This document shows positions 50,815-58,618 of a DNA stretch of 64,000 nt, in pieces. A model generated the notes under the pieces. The model saw nothing but the letters and a program-made list of their open reading frames with translations, did no database searches and was not told the origin of the DNA. Each line of letters starts with the position of its first letter. The stretch's first letter is position 1. This stretch comes from Streptomyces jeddahensis (GTDB lineage: Bacteria; Actinomycetota; Actinomycetes; Streptomycetales; Streptomycetaceae), in contig NZ_LOHS01000174.1 of the NCBI RefSeq assembly GCF_001642995.1, positions 1-64,000 of the forward strand. Reading direction: 5' to 3'. The translations under genes and the position numbers were made by a program.

Positions 50815-52354
50815 CGGCGGCACGGGGCCCGGGGACGGCGCCACGAGGCCCGGCGACGGCCGCACCAGGCACGGCGACGGCGGCACCGGGCGCGATGCGG
50901 GCACACCCGGGGCCGGGCCCGCGCCTCCCCACGGCCCCGCGCATCCCCGTCTCACCGCCCGCGAAGCCATCGCCCTCCTCGCCGACGACTTCCGCGAACT
51001 GCCATCCCCCTCGGCCGAGTACGCCCCCGACGGCCCCCTCTCCTGGCAGGGCTACGACGACGCGCGCGCCCGTGCCGCGGCCCGTACCGGCGAGCAGGAG
51101 TCGGTGGTCTGCGGCACGGCCACCGTGGGCGGCACGGGCGGCACGCGCGCCGTCCTGGTCTCCTTCGAGTTCGGCTACCTCGGCGGTTCGCTCGGCGAGC
51201 GGACCGGCGACCGCATCGAAGCGGCCTACACGTGCGCGCGCGAGCAGCGCCTCCCCGTCGTCTGCCTCGTCGCCACGGGCGGCAGCCGTATGCAGGAGGG
51301 CATGCGCGCGCTGGCCCAGCTCCAGCGGGTCGCGCGGCAGTCGGTCCTCACGCGCGAGGCGCGCCTGCCGCAGCTCGCCGTCCTGCGCGACCCGACGACG
51401 GGCGGCGGCTGGGCCACGCTCGGCGCGGGCGCCGACGTGATCCTGGCCCTGCCAGGCGCACAGGTGGGCTTCGCCGGATCGCGGGTACGCCCGCAGGACG
51501 CGGACCCGTACGCGTACACGGCCGAGGCGCAGAGGGAGGCGGGCGCCATCGACGCGGTCGTGGCCCCCGACCGGCTCCGGGCCGAGGTCTCCCTGTGGCT
51601 GGAGCTGCTGACGAGGGTGGCCCCGGCGACGAAACGGGTCGCCCCTCCCCCGCCCCACGCCCTCGCCGCCACTCCGCTCCCCCGCACGGGCTGGGACGCC
51701 GTCCTGCAGGCCCGCGCCCCCGGGCGCCCCCACGCCGAGGCGTACCTCGACGCGTACTTCACCCGGCGGGCCGCCATCAGCGGTGACCGTTGCGGCGGCG
51801 TCGATCCCGGCATGCTCTGCGGCTTCGGCGAGCACGCCGGGCGGACCGTCGCGTACGCCGCTCAGTGCGGTACGGCGATCCGGCCCGCGGGGTACCGGAC
51901 GGCGGCCCGGCTGGTCCGGCTGGCCGGGCGGCTGGGGATTCCCGTGCTGACGCTGGTGGACACGCCGGGCGCCGCCAACGACGCGGCGGCCGAGCGGGCC
52001 GCGGCCGGAGCGGCCATCGCGGACCTGTTCGCCGCCGTCGCCGCATCCCCCGTGCCGATCACCAGCCTTCTCATCGGGGAGGGCGGCTCGGGCGGCGCGC
52101 TGGCACTGGCCGCGCCGGGCAACACCTGGGCCACTCCGGACAGTTACTTCTCGGTCATCGCCCCCGAGTCGGCGGCGGCCATACTGAAGCGGCCGCAGGA
52201 CGAGATCCCCTCCACGGCCGACCAACTCCGCCTGCGCCCTCAGGACTTGGTCGAGCTCGGGGTCGTACGCGGCATCGTGGAACCGGAACCGGAGCCGGAG
52301 CCGGAACCGGAACCGGAACCGGAACCGCGACCCGAACGGGGACAGGAGCCCTAG
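50792..52354 (+). CDS. AccD-AccA fused carboxyltransferase
   Basis: A 520-residue crotonase-fold protein with two carboxyltransferase domains in one chain. Residues about 55-270 resemble AccD/beta (GGSLGERTGDRI and TGGSRMQEGMRALAQ) but have no zinc finger. Residues about 300-490 resemble AccA/alpha (RLGIPVLTLVDTPGA, IGEGGSGGALALA, YFSVIAPESAAAIL). No biotin carboxylase or biotin carrier is encoded nearby, so it may act as a malonyl-CoA decarboxylase/transferase, or it may use partners elsewhere. ATG 50792 overlaps matB; ATG 50807 is an alternative, and both lie in a 15-bp direct repeat (GGCACTCCATGA). The C-terminus is an (EP)8 tail. Confidence 0.82.
   Translation: MSRHSMTDGGTGPGDGATRPGDGRTRHGDGGTGRDAGTPGAGPAPPHGPAHPRLTAREAIALLADDFRELPSPSAEYAPDGPLSWQGYDDARARAAARTGEQESVVCGTATVGGTGGTRAVLVSFEFGYLGGSLGERTGDRIEAAYTCAREQRLPVVCLVATGGSRMQEGMRALAQLQRVARQSVLTREARLPQLAVLRDPTTGGGWATLGAGADVILALPGAQVGFAGSRVRPQDADPYAYTAEAQREAGAIDAVVAPDRLRAEVSLWLELLTRVAPATKRVAPPPPHALAATPLPRTGWDAVLQARAPGRPHAEAYLDAYFTRRAAISGDRCGGVDPGMLCGFGEHAGRTVAYAAQCGTAIRPAGYRTAARLVRLAGRLGIPVLTLVDTPGAANDAAAERAAAGAAIADLFAAVAASPVPITSLLIGEGGSGGALALAAPGNTWATPDSYFSVIAPESAAAILKRPQDEIPSTADQLRLRPQDLVELGVVRGIVEPEPEPEPEPEPEPEPRPERGQEP
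52279..52326 (+). repeat. Hexanucleotide (GGAACC)8 repeat coding for Glu-Pro
   Basis: Eight consecutive GGAACC/GGAGCC units encode an (EP)8 rod at the end of the carboxyltransferase. Being a multiple of 3, unit gain or loss changes tail length without shifting the frame. Confidence 0.85.
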
Positions 52355-52542
52355 GACGGGCGCCCGTCACCCTTCACCGACGCGGGTCCAGCGAGGCGTT
52401 GGCGACGCCCAAGATCGCCCGTATGGCCGTCCCCCCGCGCGGCCCATCCCCGCGCGCGCACCCCGCGTCACCGCCTGACGATGCACAGGAGGACCGCCGT
52501 CCGGCGGCCCGCACGCGGTCTGTGCTCTCGGGAGGACCTGCC

Positions 52543-53580
52543 ATGACCGTCAATCTGGATCAGCTGCGCCGCTGCCACGTCGCCGTCGACCTGGGAGCGG
52601 CCAGGACCCGGGTGTTCGTGAAGGGTGCGGGCCTCGTCGTGGACGAGCCGAGCGTCGCCGCCGTCAACACCCGGACCGGCGCGCTGATCGCGGTCGGGCA
52701 GTTCGCCGAGAGGATGACGGGCCGCACGCCCCCGTACATCCGCGTGGTGCGCCCTGTCTCCGGGGGCACCGTCGTCGACATCGACATGGCTCAGCGTATG
52801 TTGCGCGGCCTCATCGGCGAGAAGCTCCGCCGCAACCTGCGCCGCAAACCCCGGCTGCGGGCCGCCGCCTGCACCCCGCACGAGGCCGACCCGCTGGCGC
52901 AGCGCGCCGCCGTCGAGACGCTGGTGGGCCTCGGTGCGCGGCGCGTCGAGCTGGTGGACACCCTGATCGCCGCCGCGGTCGGCTGCCGACTGCCCGTGGA
53001 ACTCCCGGAAGCCACCATGATCATGGTGTGCGGGGCGGCGACCACGCAGGTGGCGGTGCTCTCGCTGGGTTCGATCGTGACCGCCGAGCGGATCCCGGTG
53101 GGCGGTGAGGCCATCGACCACGCGATCGTCCAGCACCTGCGCCACCACCACGAGTTGGTGCTGCCGTCCCAGTCGGTGCGCCCGCTGCAGCTCGCGCTCT
53201 CCGGCAACGGCCTCACGCCGTACGGCCCGCAGACCACGGAGATCCACGGCCGGGACGTGGCCACGGGCCTCGCCCGCTCCGTGTACGTCGACACCGCGGC
53301 CGTGCGCGACGCCATCCACACCCCGCTGACCGCCGTACTCGACGGCATCGGCAAGGTGCTGCGGGACTGCCCGCCCGACCTGGTGGCCGATCTGGCGGAC
53401 CGCGGGATCATGATGGTCGGCGGCAGCGCCCTGCTGCCGGGACTCGACCAGATGCTGCGGGACGCCACGGGTATGCCGGTGACCATCGCCGAGCGCCCGG
53501 ACGTGTCCGCGATCCTCGGCCTTGGCGCGATGCTGGAGGGTCAGGTCCAGCCGCTGGTCCTCAACCCGCTGGCGGGCTGA
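52543..53580 (+). CDS. mbl: MreB/Mbl-like bacterial actin homologue
   Basis: A 345-residue actin-fold protein. Phosphate-1 is VAVDLGAARTRVFV (13-26), the connect-1/phosphate-2 region is MIMVCGAATTQVAVLSLG and the adenosine motif is MMVGGSALLPGLDQML. Relative to MreB it has a shorter C-terminus and an altered phosphate-1 (DLGAAR in place of DLGTAN). In S. coelicolor an Mbl-like paralogue encoded in this chromosomal region contributes to spore-wall integrity together with MreB; assignment rests on that and on sequence. ATG 52543 has GGGAGG 7 nt upstream. It stands alone, without mreC/mreD. Confidence 0.8.
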   Translation: MTVNLDQLRRCHVAVDLGAARTRVFVKGAGLVVDEPSVAAVNTRTGALIAVGQFAERMTGRTPPYIRVVRPVSGGTVVDIDMAQRMLRGLIGEKLRRNLRRKPRLRAAACTPHEADPLAQRAAVETLVGLGARRVELVDTLIAAAVGCRLPVELPEATMIMVCGAATTQVAVLSLGSIVTAERIPVGGEAIDHAIVQHLRHHHELVLPSQSVRPLQLALSGNGLTPYGPQTTEIHGRDVATGLARSVYVDTAAVRDAIHTPLTAVLDGIGKVLRDCPPDLVADLADRGIMMVGGSALLPGLDQMLRDATGMPVTIAERPDVSAILGLGAMLEGQVQPLVLNPLAG

Positions 53581-53644
53581 CGGCCACGGCCGGCGACCAC
53601 CCACGACGACCGGCCGACCCGTCCTCGGGCTCGGGCCCGGCGTC

Positions 53645-53676
53645 GGGCTCAGGCTGCGAGGGGCTCAGGCTGCGAG
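53645..53676. repeat. Perfect 16-bp tandem repeat
   Basis: GGGCTCAGGCTGCGAG is present twice without gap (53645-53660, 53661-53676) between the convergent mbl-like and VOC genes. GGCTCGGGCCCGG just before it is a related degenerate unit. Confidence 0.7.
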
Positions 53677-53713
53677 CCGGCGGGCCGCGCGGCTCTCGCT
53701 GCCGTCGCGGAAC

Positions 53714-54076
53714 TCAGACGCTGCCGTCGGTCGCGCTGTGCGCGACAGTGTGCCGCGGCTCGTACAGCCCGAGTTGAGCCCCACTGGGCAGCGTCACCGC
53801 GGTGAGCAGCCCCCACCCCTGATCAGTCACCGGCCCCACCGTCACGCCCTTGTCGCGCAGCTGCGCCAGCGTGCCCTGGATGTCGTCGCACATGAGATAC
53901 AGCTCGTGGCTCGGCCGTTCCGTGGAGGGATGGACCGCGACCTCCGCGGGCGGCAGCGCGAAGATCAGCCATCCGCCGCCGGCGTCGACGCCCGCGAACC
54001 CGAGGACGTCCCGGATGAAGGCACGATCGGCGACTGCGTCCCGGCTGTAGAGGATGACGTGAGCGCCATTGATCAT
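53714..54076 (-). CDS. VOC (glyoxalase/bleomycin-resistance fold) protein
   Basis: A 120-residue vicinal-oxygen-chelate protein with two beta-alpha-beta-beta-beta modules: INGAHVILYSRDAVADRAFI and SHELYLMCDDIQGTLAQLRD to LPSGAQLGLYEPRH. Candidate metal ligands are His6, His59 and a late Glu. Members include glyoxalases, dioxygenases and antibiotic-binding proteins; the role here is open. ATG 54076 is chosen as the first Met of the conserved fold. Three tandem hairpins lie 64 nt upstream, between it and the FAD oxidase on the same strand. Confidence 0.82.
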   Translation of the reverse strand: MINGAHVILYSRDAVADRAFIRDVLGFAGVDAGGGWLIFALPPAEVAVHPSTERPSHELYLMCDDIQGTLAQLRDKGVTVGPVTDQGWGLLTAVTLPSGAQLGLYEPRHTVAHSATDGSV

Positions 54077-54139
54077 GGGTTCATGGTCACACGGGTTCGG
54101 GGCCCGGGCCACACGGCCCACGCGACGTGACATGACGTA

Positions 54140-54208
54140 CAGCCAGCCGTGCATCACGGCTTCAGCCAGCCGTGCATCACGGCTTCAGCCAGCCGTGGAT
54201 CACGGCGC
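54140..54208. repeat. Three 23-bp tandem repeats, each a hairpin
   Basis: Period-23 units begin at 54140, 54163 and 54186. The first two are identical; each contains AGCCGTG-CAT-CACGGCT, a perfect 7-bp stem with 3-nt loop. The third has GAT in the loop and ends CACGGCG. The array overlaps the stop codon of the FAD oxidase at 54200. Confidence 0.9.
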
Positions 54209-55555
54209 AAGGTACGTATGAAAGACCCCTTCCGGGTCGTACCGCGCCCGCAGCTCCTCCAGGCGTCGCCAGTCCTCGGGCGCATAGCAGCGCTCGGCGC
54301 GGGAGGGGTCGGCCGTGAGGTCGGCCTCGCCGACGTAGTGGCCGGTGCCGAGGGGTTCGACGGCGCCCATCGTGTCGCGGAGCCAGCGGATGTTGAGGGC
54401 GTCGTCCTCGGGATCGGTCCAGATGGCGAACGAGGCGACATAGGTGTCGCCGAGCGCTGAGAAGGCCATGTCCCGCCACAGTTCCCGGTTCCGGGACGCC
54501 GGCCAGAAGGGCGCGAGGACGAACGACTGCTCCGAGGGGGCTTCCGCGACGAACGGCGCCAGCCTGCGCAGCAGCGTGTCGAAGCCGTCGTCGGACCAGA
54601 GGGTGTCGACCGCGCAGCGGCGCCCCTCTGGCCACAGGGTCCCCGAGGTGGTGTGGAGGGACTCGTACGACACCGGCTCGTCGATCTGCCGGGAGAGGGC
54701 GCGGTCGGCGAGGGGACAGGTCCGGAGCGGTTCCAGCGACCGGACCGCTTCGTCGTGCGAGGCGGCGAAGGCGGTGGCGGTGACCTTGATCACCTTGGGT
54801 CGGTACGGTGCGGCGGAGAGGGCCGGGTCGGCCGCCCCGAGCAGGAAGGACGCCTCGACACCGGCCGGCAGCCGGCCCGCGGCTTCGGTGGTCCACGCGG
54901 CGACGGCCGGGAGCTCGTCGAGCGGGAAGGTGTAGGCGGTCTGCACGATGGCGCCCGGGAGCTCCCAGAGCCGCAGGTGGAAGCGTGTGACGACGGCGAA
55001 GAAGCCGGGGCCCGCGCCGCGGGCCGCCCAGAACAGGTCGGGGTGCTCGTGTTCGCTGCACCGGACGCCGTGCCCGTCCGCGGTGACGGCTTCGATCGCC
55101 CGCACGCTCGCGCAGCCCGGCCCCCAGGCGCCGGAGTTCCAGCCGAGGCCGCCGCTGAGAAGGTAGCCGCTCACGCCGACGCTCCCGCAGTGCCCGGCCG
55201 GGAACGCAAGCCCGAACGGGGCGAGTTGGGCGGCGAGCGAGCCGCCGGTGACGCCCGGTTGCACGGCCGCCGTGCGTGTCTCCGGGGCGACGACGCACTG
55301 GCGCAGTGCGGAGAGGTCGATGAGCATGCCGCCGTCGCGGACCGGGGAGCCGATCCAGCTGTGGCCGCCCGCGCGTACGGCGATCCGCAGACCGCGGGAG
55401 CGGGCCAGCCGGACGGCCTCCTGAACGTCCTGCTCCGACTCGGCCCGGACGATCATCTCGGGGAACCGCTGCGGTGTGAGCTCGTTCCAGACCATCTCTG
55501 TCCGGATGGCTTCATACGCACTGTCGCCTCGCCGGACGATTCTCGTCTCGGGCAT
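54200..55555 (-). CDS. FAD-linked oxidase of the berberine-bridge type
   Basis: A 451-residue PCMH-fold flavoprotein. FAD should be bicovalently bound: His65 (RAGGHSWIGS) and Cys123 (GHCGSVGVSG) are both present. The flavin-binding region continues LLSGGLGWNSGAWG and the C-terminus has the short YDPEGVF motif of berberine-bridge-enzyme-like oxidases. Such enzymes oxidise sugars or tailor natural products. No signal peptide is seen. ATG 55555 has AAGGA 9 nt upstream; GTG 55561 is an alternative. The last codons lie in a tandem hairpin array. Confidence 0.88.
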   Translation of the reverse strand: MPETRIVRRGDSAYEAIRTEMVWNELTPQRFPEMIVRAESEQDVQEAVRLARSRGLRIAVRAGGHSWIGSPVRDGGMLIDLSALRQCVVAPETRTAAVQPGVTGGSLAAQLAPFGLAFPAGHCGSVGVSGYLLSGGLGWNSGAWGPGCASVRAIEAVTADGHGVRCSEHEHPDLFWAARGAGPGFFAVVTRFHLRLWELPGAIVQTAYTFPLDELPAVAAWTTEAAGRLPAGVEASFLLGAADPALSAAPYRPKVIKVTATAFAASHDEAVRSLEPLRTCPLADRALSRQIDEPVSYESLHTTSGTLWPEGRRCAVDTLWSDDGFDTLLRRLAPFVAEAPSEQSFVLAPFWPASRNRELWRDMAFSALGDTYVASFAIWTDPEDDALNIRWLRDTMGAVEPLGTGHYVGEADLTADPSRAERCYAPEDWRRLEELRARYDPEGVFHTYLAP

Positions 55556-55723
55556 GATCACAGTTCCTTCAGCCGGTGATCCGGTGGCGTTGGGCACCGG
55601 CCGCTGCCGTGCGCGGACACTTTCCTGCACGGTAGCGCGCACCGACGGGCCTGGCAGGACGGCAGAACGCGTCACCCGCCAAGACGCCGGCCGAAGGCGG
55701 CCCCCGCCACTGGCTGAGCCTCC

Positions 55724-56689
55724 CTACGCCGACTGCGCCGCCTCGACTTCCTGCTTCTTCGCGGCCCAGAGGCTGGTCATCGTGGTGACCGCCAGGACGA
55801 GCACGATGAAGCCGAGTGAGAAGGGAATGCTGATCTCGGGGACGTGGACCCCGGACTCGTGCAGTGCGTGCAGCACCAGCTTGACGCCGATGAAGCCCAG
55901 GATGATCGACAGGCCGTAGCTGAGGTGGACCAGCTTCTTCAGCAGGCCGCCGATGAGGAAGTAAAGCTGCCTGAGGCCCATCAGGGCGAAGGCGTTCGCG
56001 GTGAAGACGATGTACGGATCCTGGGTCAGCCCGTAGATGGCGGGGATGGAGTCGAGGGCGAACAGCACGTCGGTGGAGCCTATCGCGAGCATCACGACCA
56101 GCATCGGCGTCATCACCCGCTTGCCGTTCTCGACGATGAACAGCTTGGTGCCGTGGTAACCGTCGGCCACACCGAAGCGGCGCTCGACCGCCTTCAGCAG
56201 CTTGTTCTCCTGGTACTCCTCCTCGTGCTCCTCCTTGCGGGCGTCCTGGATCAGCTTCCAGGCGGTCCAGATCAGGAAGGCGCCGAAGAGGTAGAACACC
56301 CAGGAGAAGGCGGAGATGATCGCCGCACCGGCCGCGATGAAGACGGCGCGCAGCACCAGGGCCATGATGACGCCGATCATCAGCACCCGCTGCTGGTACT
56401 GCGAGGGCACCGCGAACTTCGCCATGATCAGGACGAACACGAAGAGGTTGTCGACGCTCAGCGACTTCTCGGTGATGTACCCGGCGAAGAACTCCCCCGT
56501 GGGCCGGCCCCCGCCGAAGACGAGCAGCCCGAGCCCGAACACGCAGGCCAGGGCGATCCACACCACGGTCCAGATCCCGGCTTCCTTGATCGACACCTCG
56601 TGGGGCTTGCGGCCGATGAAGAAGTCGACGGCGACGAGCGCGCACAGGGCTGCGACGGTCAGCAGCCAGACGGTGAGGGAAACGTTCAC
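55724..56689 (-). CDS. TerC-family membrane protein
   Basis: A 321-residue integral membrane protein of the TerC/Alx family with seven to nine helices. The two acidic helix motifs are SVDNLFVFVLI and STDVLFALDSIPA. Family members (Alx, MeeF-like) export Mn(II) or are linked to tellurite resistance. GTG 56689 is selected because AGGAG lies 5 nt upstream. I looked for the yybP-ykoY Mn riboswitch in its leader and could not recognise it. Neighbouring genes give no further clue. Confidence 0.88.
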   Translation of the reverse strand: MNVSLTVWLLTVAALCALVAVDFFIGRKPHEVSIKEAGIWTVVWIALACVFGLGLLVFGGGRPTGEFFAGYITEKSLSVDNLFVFVLIMAKFAVPSQYQQRVLMIGVIMALVLRAVFIAAGAAIISAFSWVFYLFGAFLIWTAWKLIQDARKEEHEEEYQENKLLKAVERRFGVADGYHGTKLFIVENGKRVMTPMLVVMLAIGSTDVLFALDSIPAIYGLTQDPYIVFTANAFALMGLRQLYFLIGGLLKKLVHLSYGLSIILGFIGVKLVLHALHESGVHVPEISIPFSLGFIVLVLAVTTMTSLWAAKKQEVEAAQSA

Positions 56690-56915
56690 TGGTACTCCTG
56701 GTGCAGGTGGGGATCTGACAGCGTTGTCGCCGCCGGTGATCCCTCCCACCCCGACCTGGTGAACAACAGGTGACATCCGGGCATGGAGGAACTATCCAAG
56801 CAAGGGCGCGACCGGCGAGCGCGGGGCCTGGTTCCGCGACAGCGAAGGGAACATGCTGGGCGTCGGTCAGCCGGTCCGTTGAACGCCGCCGTCGAGACGG
56901 ACCCTTGAGCCGCCT

Positions 56916-57060
56916 CACAGCGACCAGCGCGGCCTCGATCACCTTGATACGCGCGAACACGGCCGTGCCGTCGGCCAGTCCGAGCTCCGCAGCGGCCGCC
57001 GGGTGATCTCGGCGACGAGGTCCGGGGCCGGTCGGATGTGAGAGCACCCGCAGCTGGCTG
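56916..57060 (-). pseudogene. Decayed C-terminal (TOBE/Mop) fragment of a ModC-like ATPase
   Basis: On the minus strand three short segments in two frames line up as one molybdate-binding TOBE domain: GSQLRVLSHPTGP, then PDLVAEIT in the other frame, then AAAAELGLADGTAVFARIKV in the first frame. Joining the last two needs one extra C in the ACCC run near 57004. No ATPase domain remains. It appears to be a relic of a molybdate ABC-transporter gene lost from this spot. Identification is by pattern recognition only. Confidence 0.55.
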
Positions 57061-57071
57061 CCGAGGGACGG

Positions 57072-57098
57072 GACGGCCCCCGCCGTGCCGGGGCCGTC
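57072..57098. terminator. Hairpin GACGGCCCC/GGGGCCGTC
   Basis: GACGGCCCC (57072-57080) pairs with GGGGCCGTC (57090-57098) around a 9-nt loop. No intact gene ends beside it; it may have served the short ORF at 57140-57244 or the lost ModC gene. Confidence 0.5.
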
Positions 57099-57139
57099 GT
57101 GCTGCTTAGTGCGTGCCGGGGTTCTGCGCTAGCTGCGCT

Positions 57140-57244
57140 TCAGTCGCTGCGCTCGCTCGTCTCTAGCGGGGAGCGGTGGCGGTCCGACTGCGGCACGGCC
57201 ACGGTCGGCGTAGTGCCGGTTCGCGCGCGGTCGGTGGTACGCAT
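57140..57244 (-). CDS. Possible 34-residue small protein
   Basis: ATG 57244 opens a frame MRTTDRARTGTTPTVAVPQS and onward to TGA 57140, with G or C at most third positions. It lies between two hairpins (57247-57281 and 57072-57098). There is no Shine-Dalgarno or clear promoter, and the upstream hairpin directly abuts the start, so it may be chance. No homologue is recognised. Confidence 0.2.
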   Translation of the reverse strand: MRTTDRARTGTTPTVAVPQSDRHRSPLETSERSD

Positions 57245-57246
57245 CC

Positions 57247-57281
57247 CGAAGGGGCCTCCCATTCGATGGGAGGCCCCTTCG
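57247..57281 (-). terminator. 16-bp perfect terminator hairpin
   Basis: CGAAGGGGCCTCCCAT (57247-57262) pairs with ATGGGAGGCCCCTTCG (57266-57281) around TCG. It most likely ends the leftward DUF4242 gene, whose stop is 90 nt away. Confidence 0.8.
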
Positions 57282-57370
57282 CGTGTCCGAGTCTGGCTGC
57301 TGGCCCTGTGGAAGGCTCCGCGAGACCCTCTGCCGTGTGTGCGGCGAGTTCGCTCGGTCGCCGCGCCTGG

Positions 57371-57619
57371 TCACACCGTGAGCGGCACTGGGTGAATCTC
57401 GTCCGCTGGGTGACCGGTGCGTTCGTGAATGCGCTGAACGGCTTCCGCCGAAGGTGCCTCGGACAGGCAGTAGACAGTCCCCGATTCCGGGTCCGCCCAA
57501 GCCTGCTTGAAGTGCACGGATTCCTCGCTTTCGATCGCCAGGTCCGCGCGATGCGCCTCGCGCAGCTGCTCGTCCGTGATGCCCTTCATTCCGTGGTGGA
57601 CATCCATGAACTCGGTCAT
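57371..57619 (-). CDS. DUF4242 / SCO4226-type nickel-binding protein
   Basis: An 82-residue protein very like SCO4226 of S. coelicolor, a small ferredoxin-like-fold, nickel-binding dimer. Marks are MDVHHGMKGITDEQLREAH, SVHFKQAWADPESGTVYCLS and HPADEIHPVPL. The His-rich start and late His residues fit metal binding. The physiological role is unknown. ATG 57619 has AGGAGGTG about 7 nt upstream. It is a single gene between accessory regions. Confidence 0.85.
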   Translation of the reverse strand: MTEFMDVHHGMKGITDEQLREAHRADLAIESEESVHFKQAWADPESGTVYCLSEAPSAEAVQRIHERTGHPADEIHPVPLTV

Positions 57620-57830
57620 CGCCACACACCTCCTCATCACGTCCGTACCTCCATGCTGCACCCGGCCTCCGAAGACGTACCTCCTGAGGCCGGACACATC
57701 ACGTGCCCGTCATTCCGGCTGCAGGGCATCCGGCCGCCGTGCACGTGAAGGAGCCAGCCGGCGGGACGAGAAGTTGATCAGCCCGAGCGGCACAAGGAAT
57801 CGCGCCACCAACCGGATACGCGGCGACTGG

Positions 57831-58247
57831 TCAGACGCAGACACTCAGAGCGCAGACATTCACCTTGCTGGCGTTGAGGACGATGTCGAAGTTCTGCAGA
57901 TACGTGTTGAGGACGGTCCCCTCCAGCTTCAGCAGCTGAATTGCCGCGTTCTGATTTACAGAATTGCCGGAGGCGGTGGCCAGGGCGATCTCGATCTCGT
58001 CGAGCTGGTTGTCCGTGAGGACGTTGATATCGCCCACGGTGATAGTGGTGTTGTTCAGGACGTTGTTGACCGTGATCAGTCCGAAGCAGTTGACGGTGTG
58101 GTTCGGCCCACCACCCTTGTTGCTGCAGGTGTAGGTGTGCTTGGCGTCTTTGGGGCTGCTGACCTGGGCGGCGGCGGGCGTCAGTGCGCCCCCCGCCAGT
58201 GCGGCAGCGACCCCTGCAGTCAGGGCAACTCGAGCGAGTACGGACAT
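57831..58247 (-). CDS. Small secreted Asn-rich protein with four cysteines
   Basis: A 138-residue exported protein. A signal peptide covers about residues 1-28 (ARVALTAGVAAALAGGALTPAAAQ). The mature part is rich in Asn, Thr, Ile and Val, with alternating polar/hydrophobic runs (LITVNNVLNNTTITVGDINV) that predict beta structure. It has Cys in YTCSN, VNCFG and the terminal CALSVC. I recognise no family. AAGGAGCGCCACC precedes ATG 58247. Base composition of the mature region is clearly lower in GC than its neighbours. A surface or spore-coat role is conceivable but not shown. Confidence 0.7.
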   Translation of the reverse strand: MSVLARVALTAGVAAALAGGALTPAAAQVSSPKDAKHTYTCSNKGGGPNHTVNCFGLITVNNVLNNTTITVGDINVLTDNQLDEIEIALATASGNSVNQNAAIQLLKLEGTVLNTYLQNFDIVLNASKVNVCALSVCV

Positions 58248-58618
58248 GGTGGCGCTCCTTGTCGTCGGTCCACGGGGGAGTTGCCGCACACAGTATTGCG
58301 CTGTGGAAGCAATGGATTTCGACACGCGCCCGGCATAGGGGTGATTGCCATGGCGGGGAACAGACCGAACTATGCAGGCGGACGACAATCCTGCGCCGAA
58401 AGATTGAAACACACCTGTCGTATTCAGCTGACCTGCCGAAAGTGGCGAGCCTTTATGGCGCATTCGAGTTTGCGTAACAAGGAATCACGGATCGGGCGCC
58501 GTTGCGGCGGGCGGTTGTCCGGCCTCGGGGAACAGCGGAACAGCCATTATCGGCGAGATGGATCGTGGACGCGGAGGTCCGGCAGTCGATGCCGGGGGCC
58601 GCTGCGGTCTGCAAGAGG
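58248..58618. other. 371-bp intergenic region, lower GC
   Basis: This gap separates the secreted-protein start from the cation-efflux stop. The first 80 bp should carry the secreted-protein promoter. The stretch 58320-58490 (with CATTATC, TTGCGTAAC, GATTGAAAC) is less GC-rich than its surroundings. I see no gene, hairpin or repeat in it. Confidence 0.4.

Noticed and set aside
56690..56790. Possible yybP-ykoY Mn riboswitch upstream of TerC
   Set aside because: TerC leaders often carry it, but I could not find the conserved loops; the only dyads are short and GC-rich.
57099..57395. 98-residue ORF MLLSACRGSALAALQSLRSL on the plus strand
   Set aside because: It reads through a perfect terminator hairpin, has no ribosome site, and lacks the expected codon bias.
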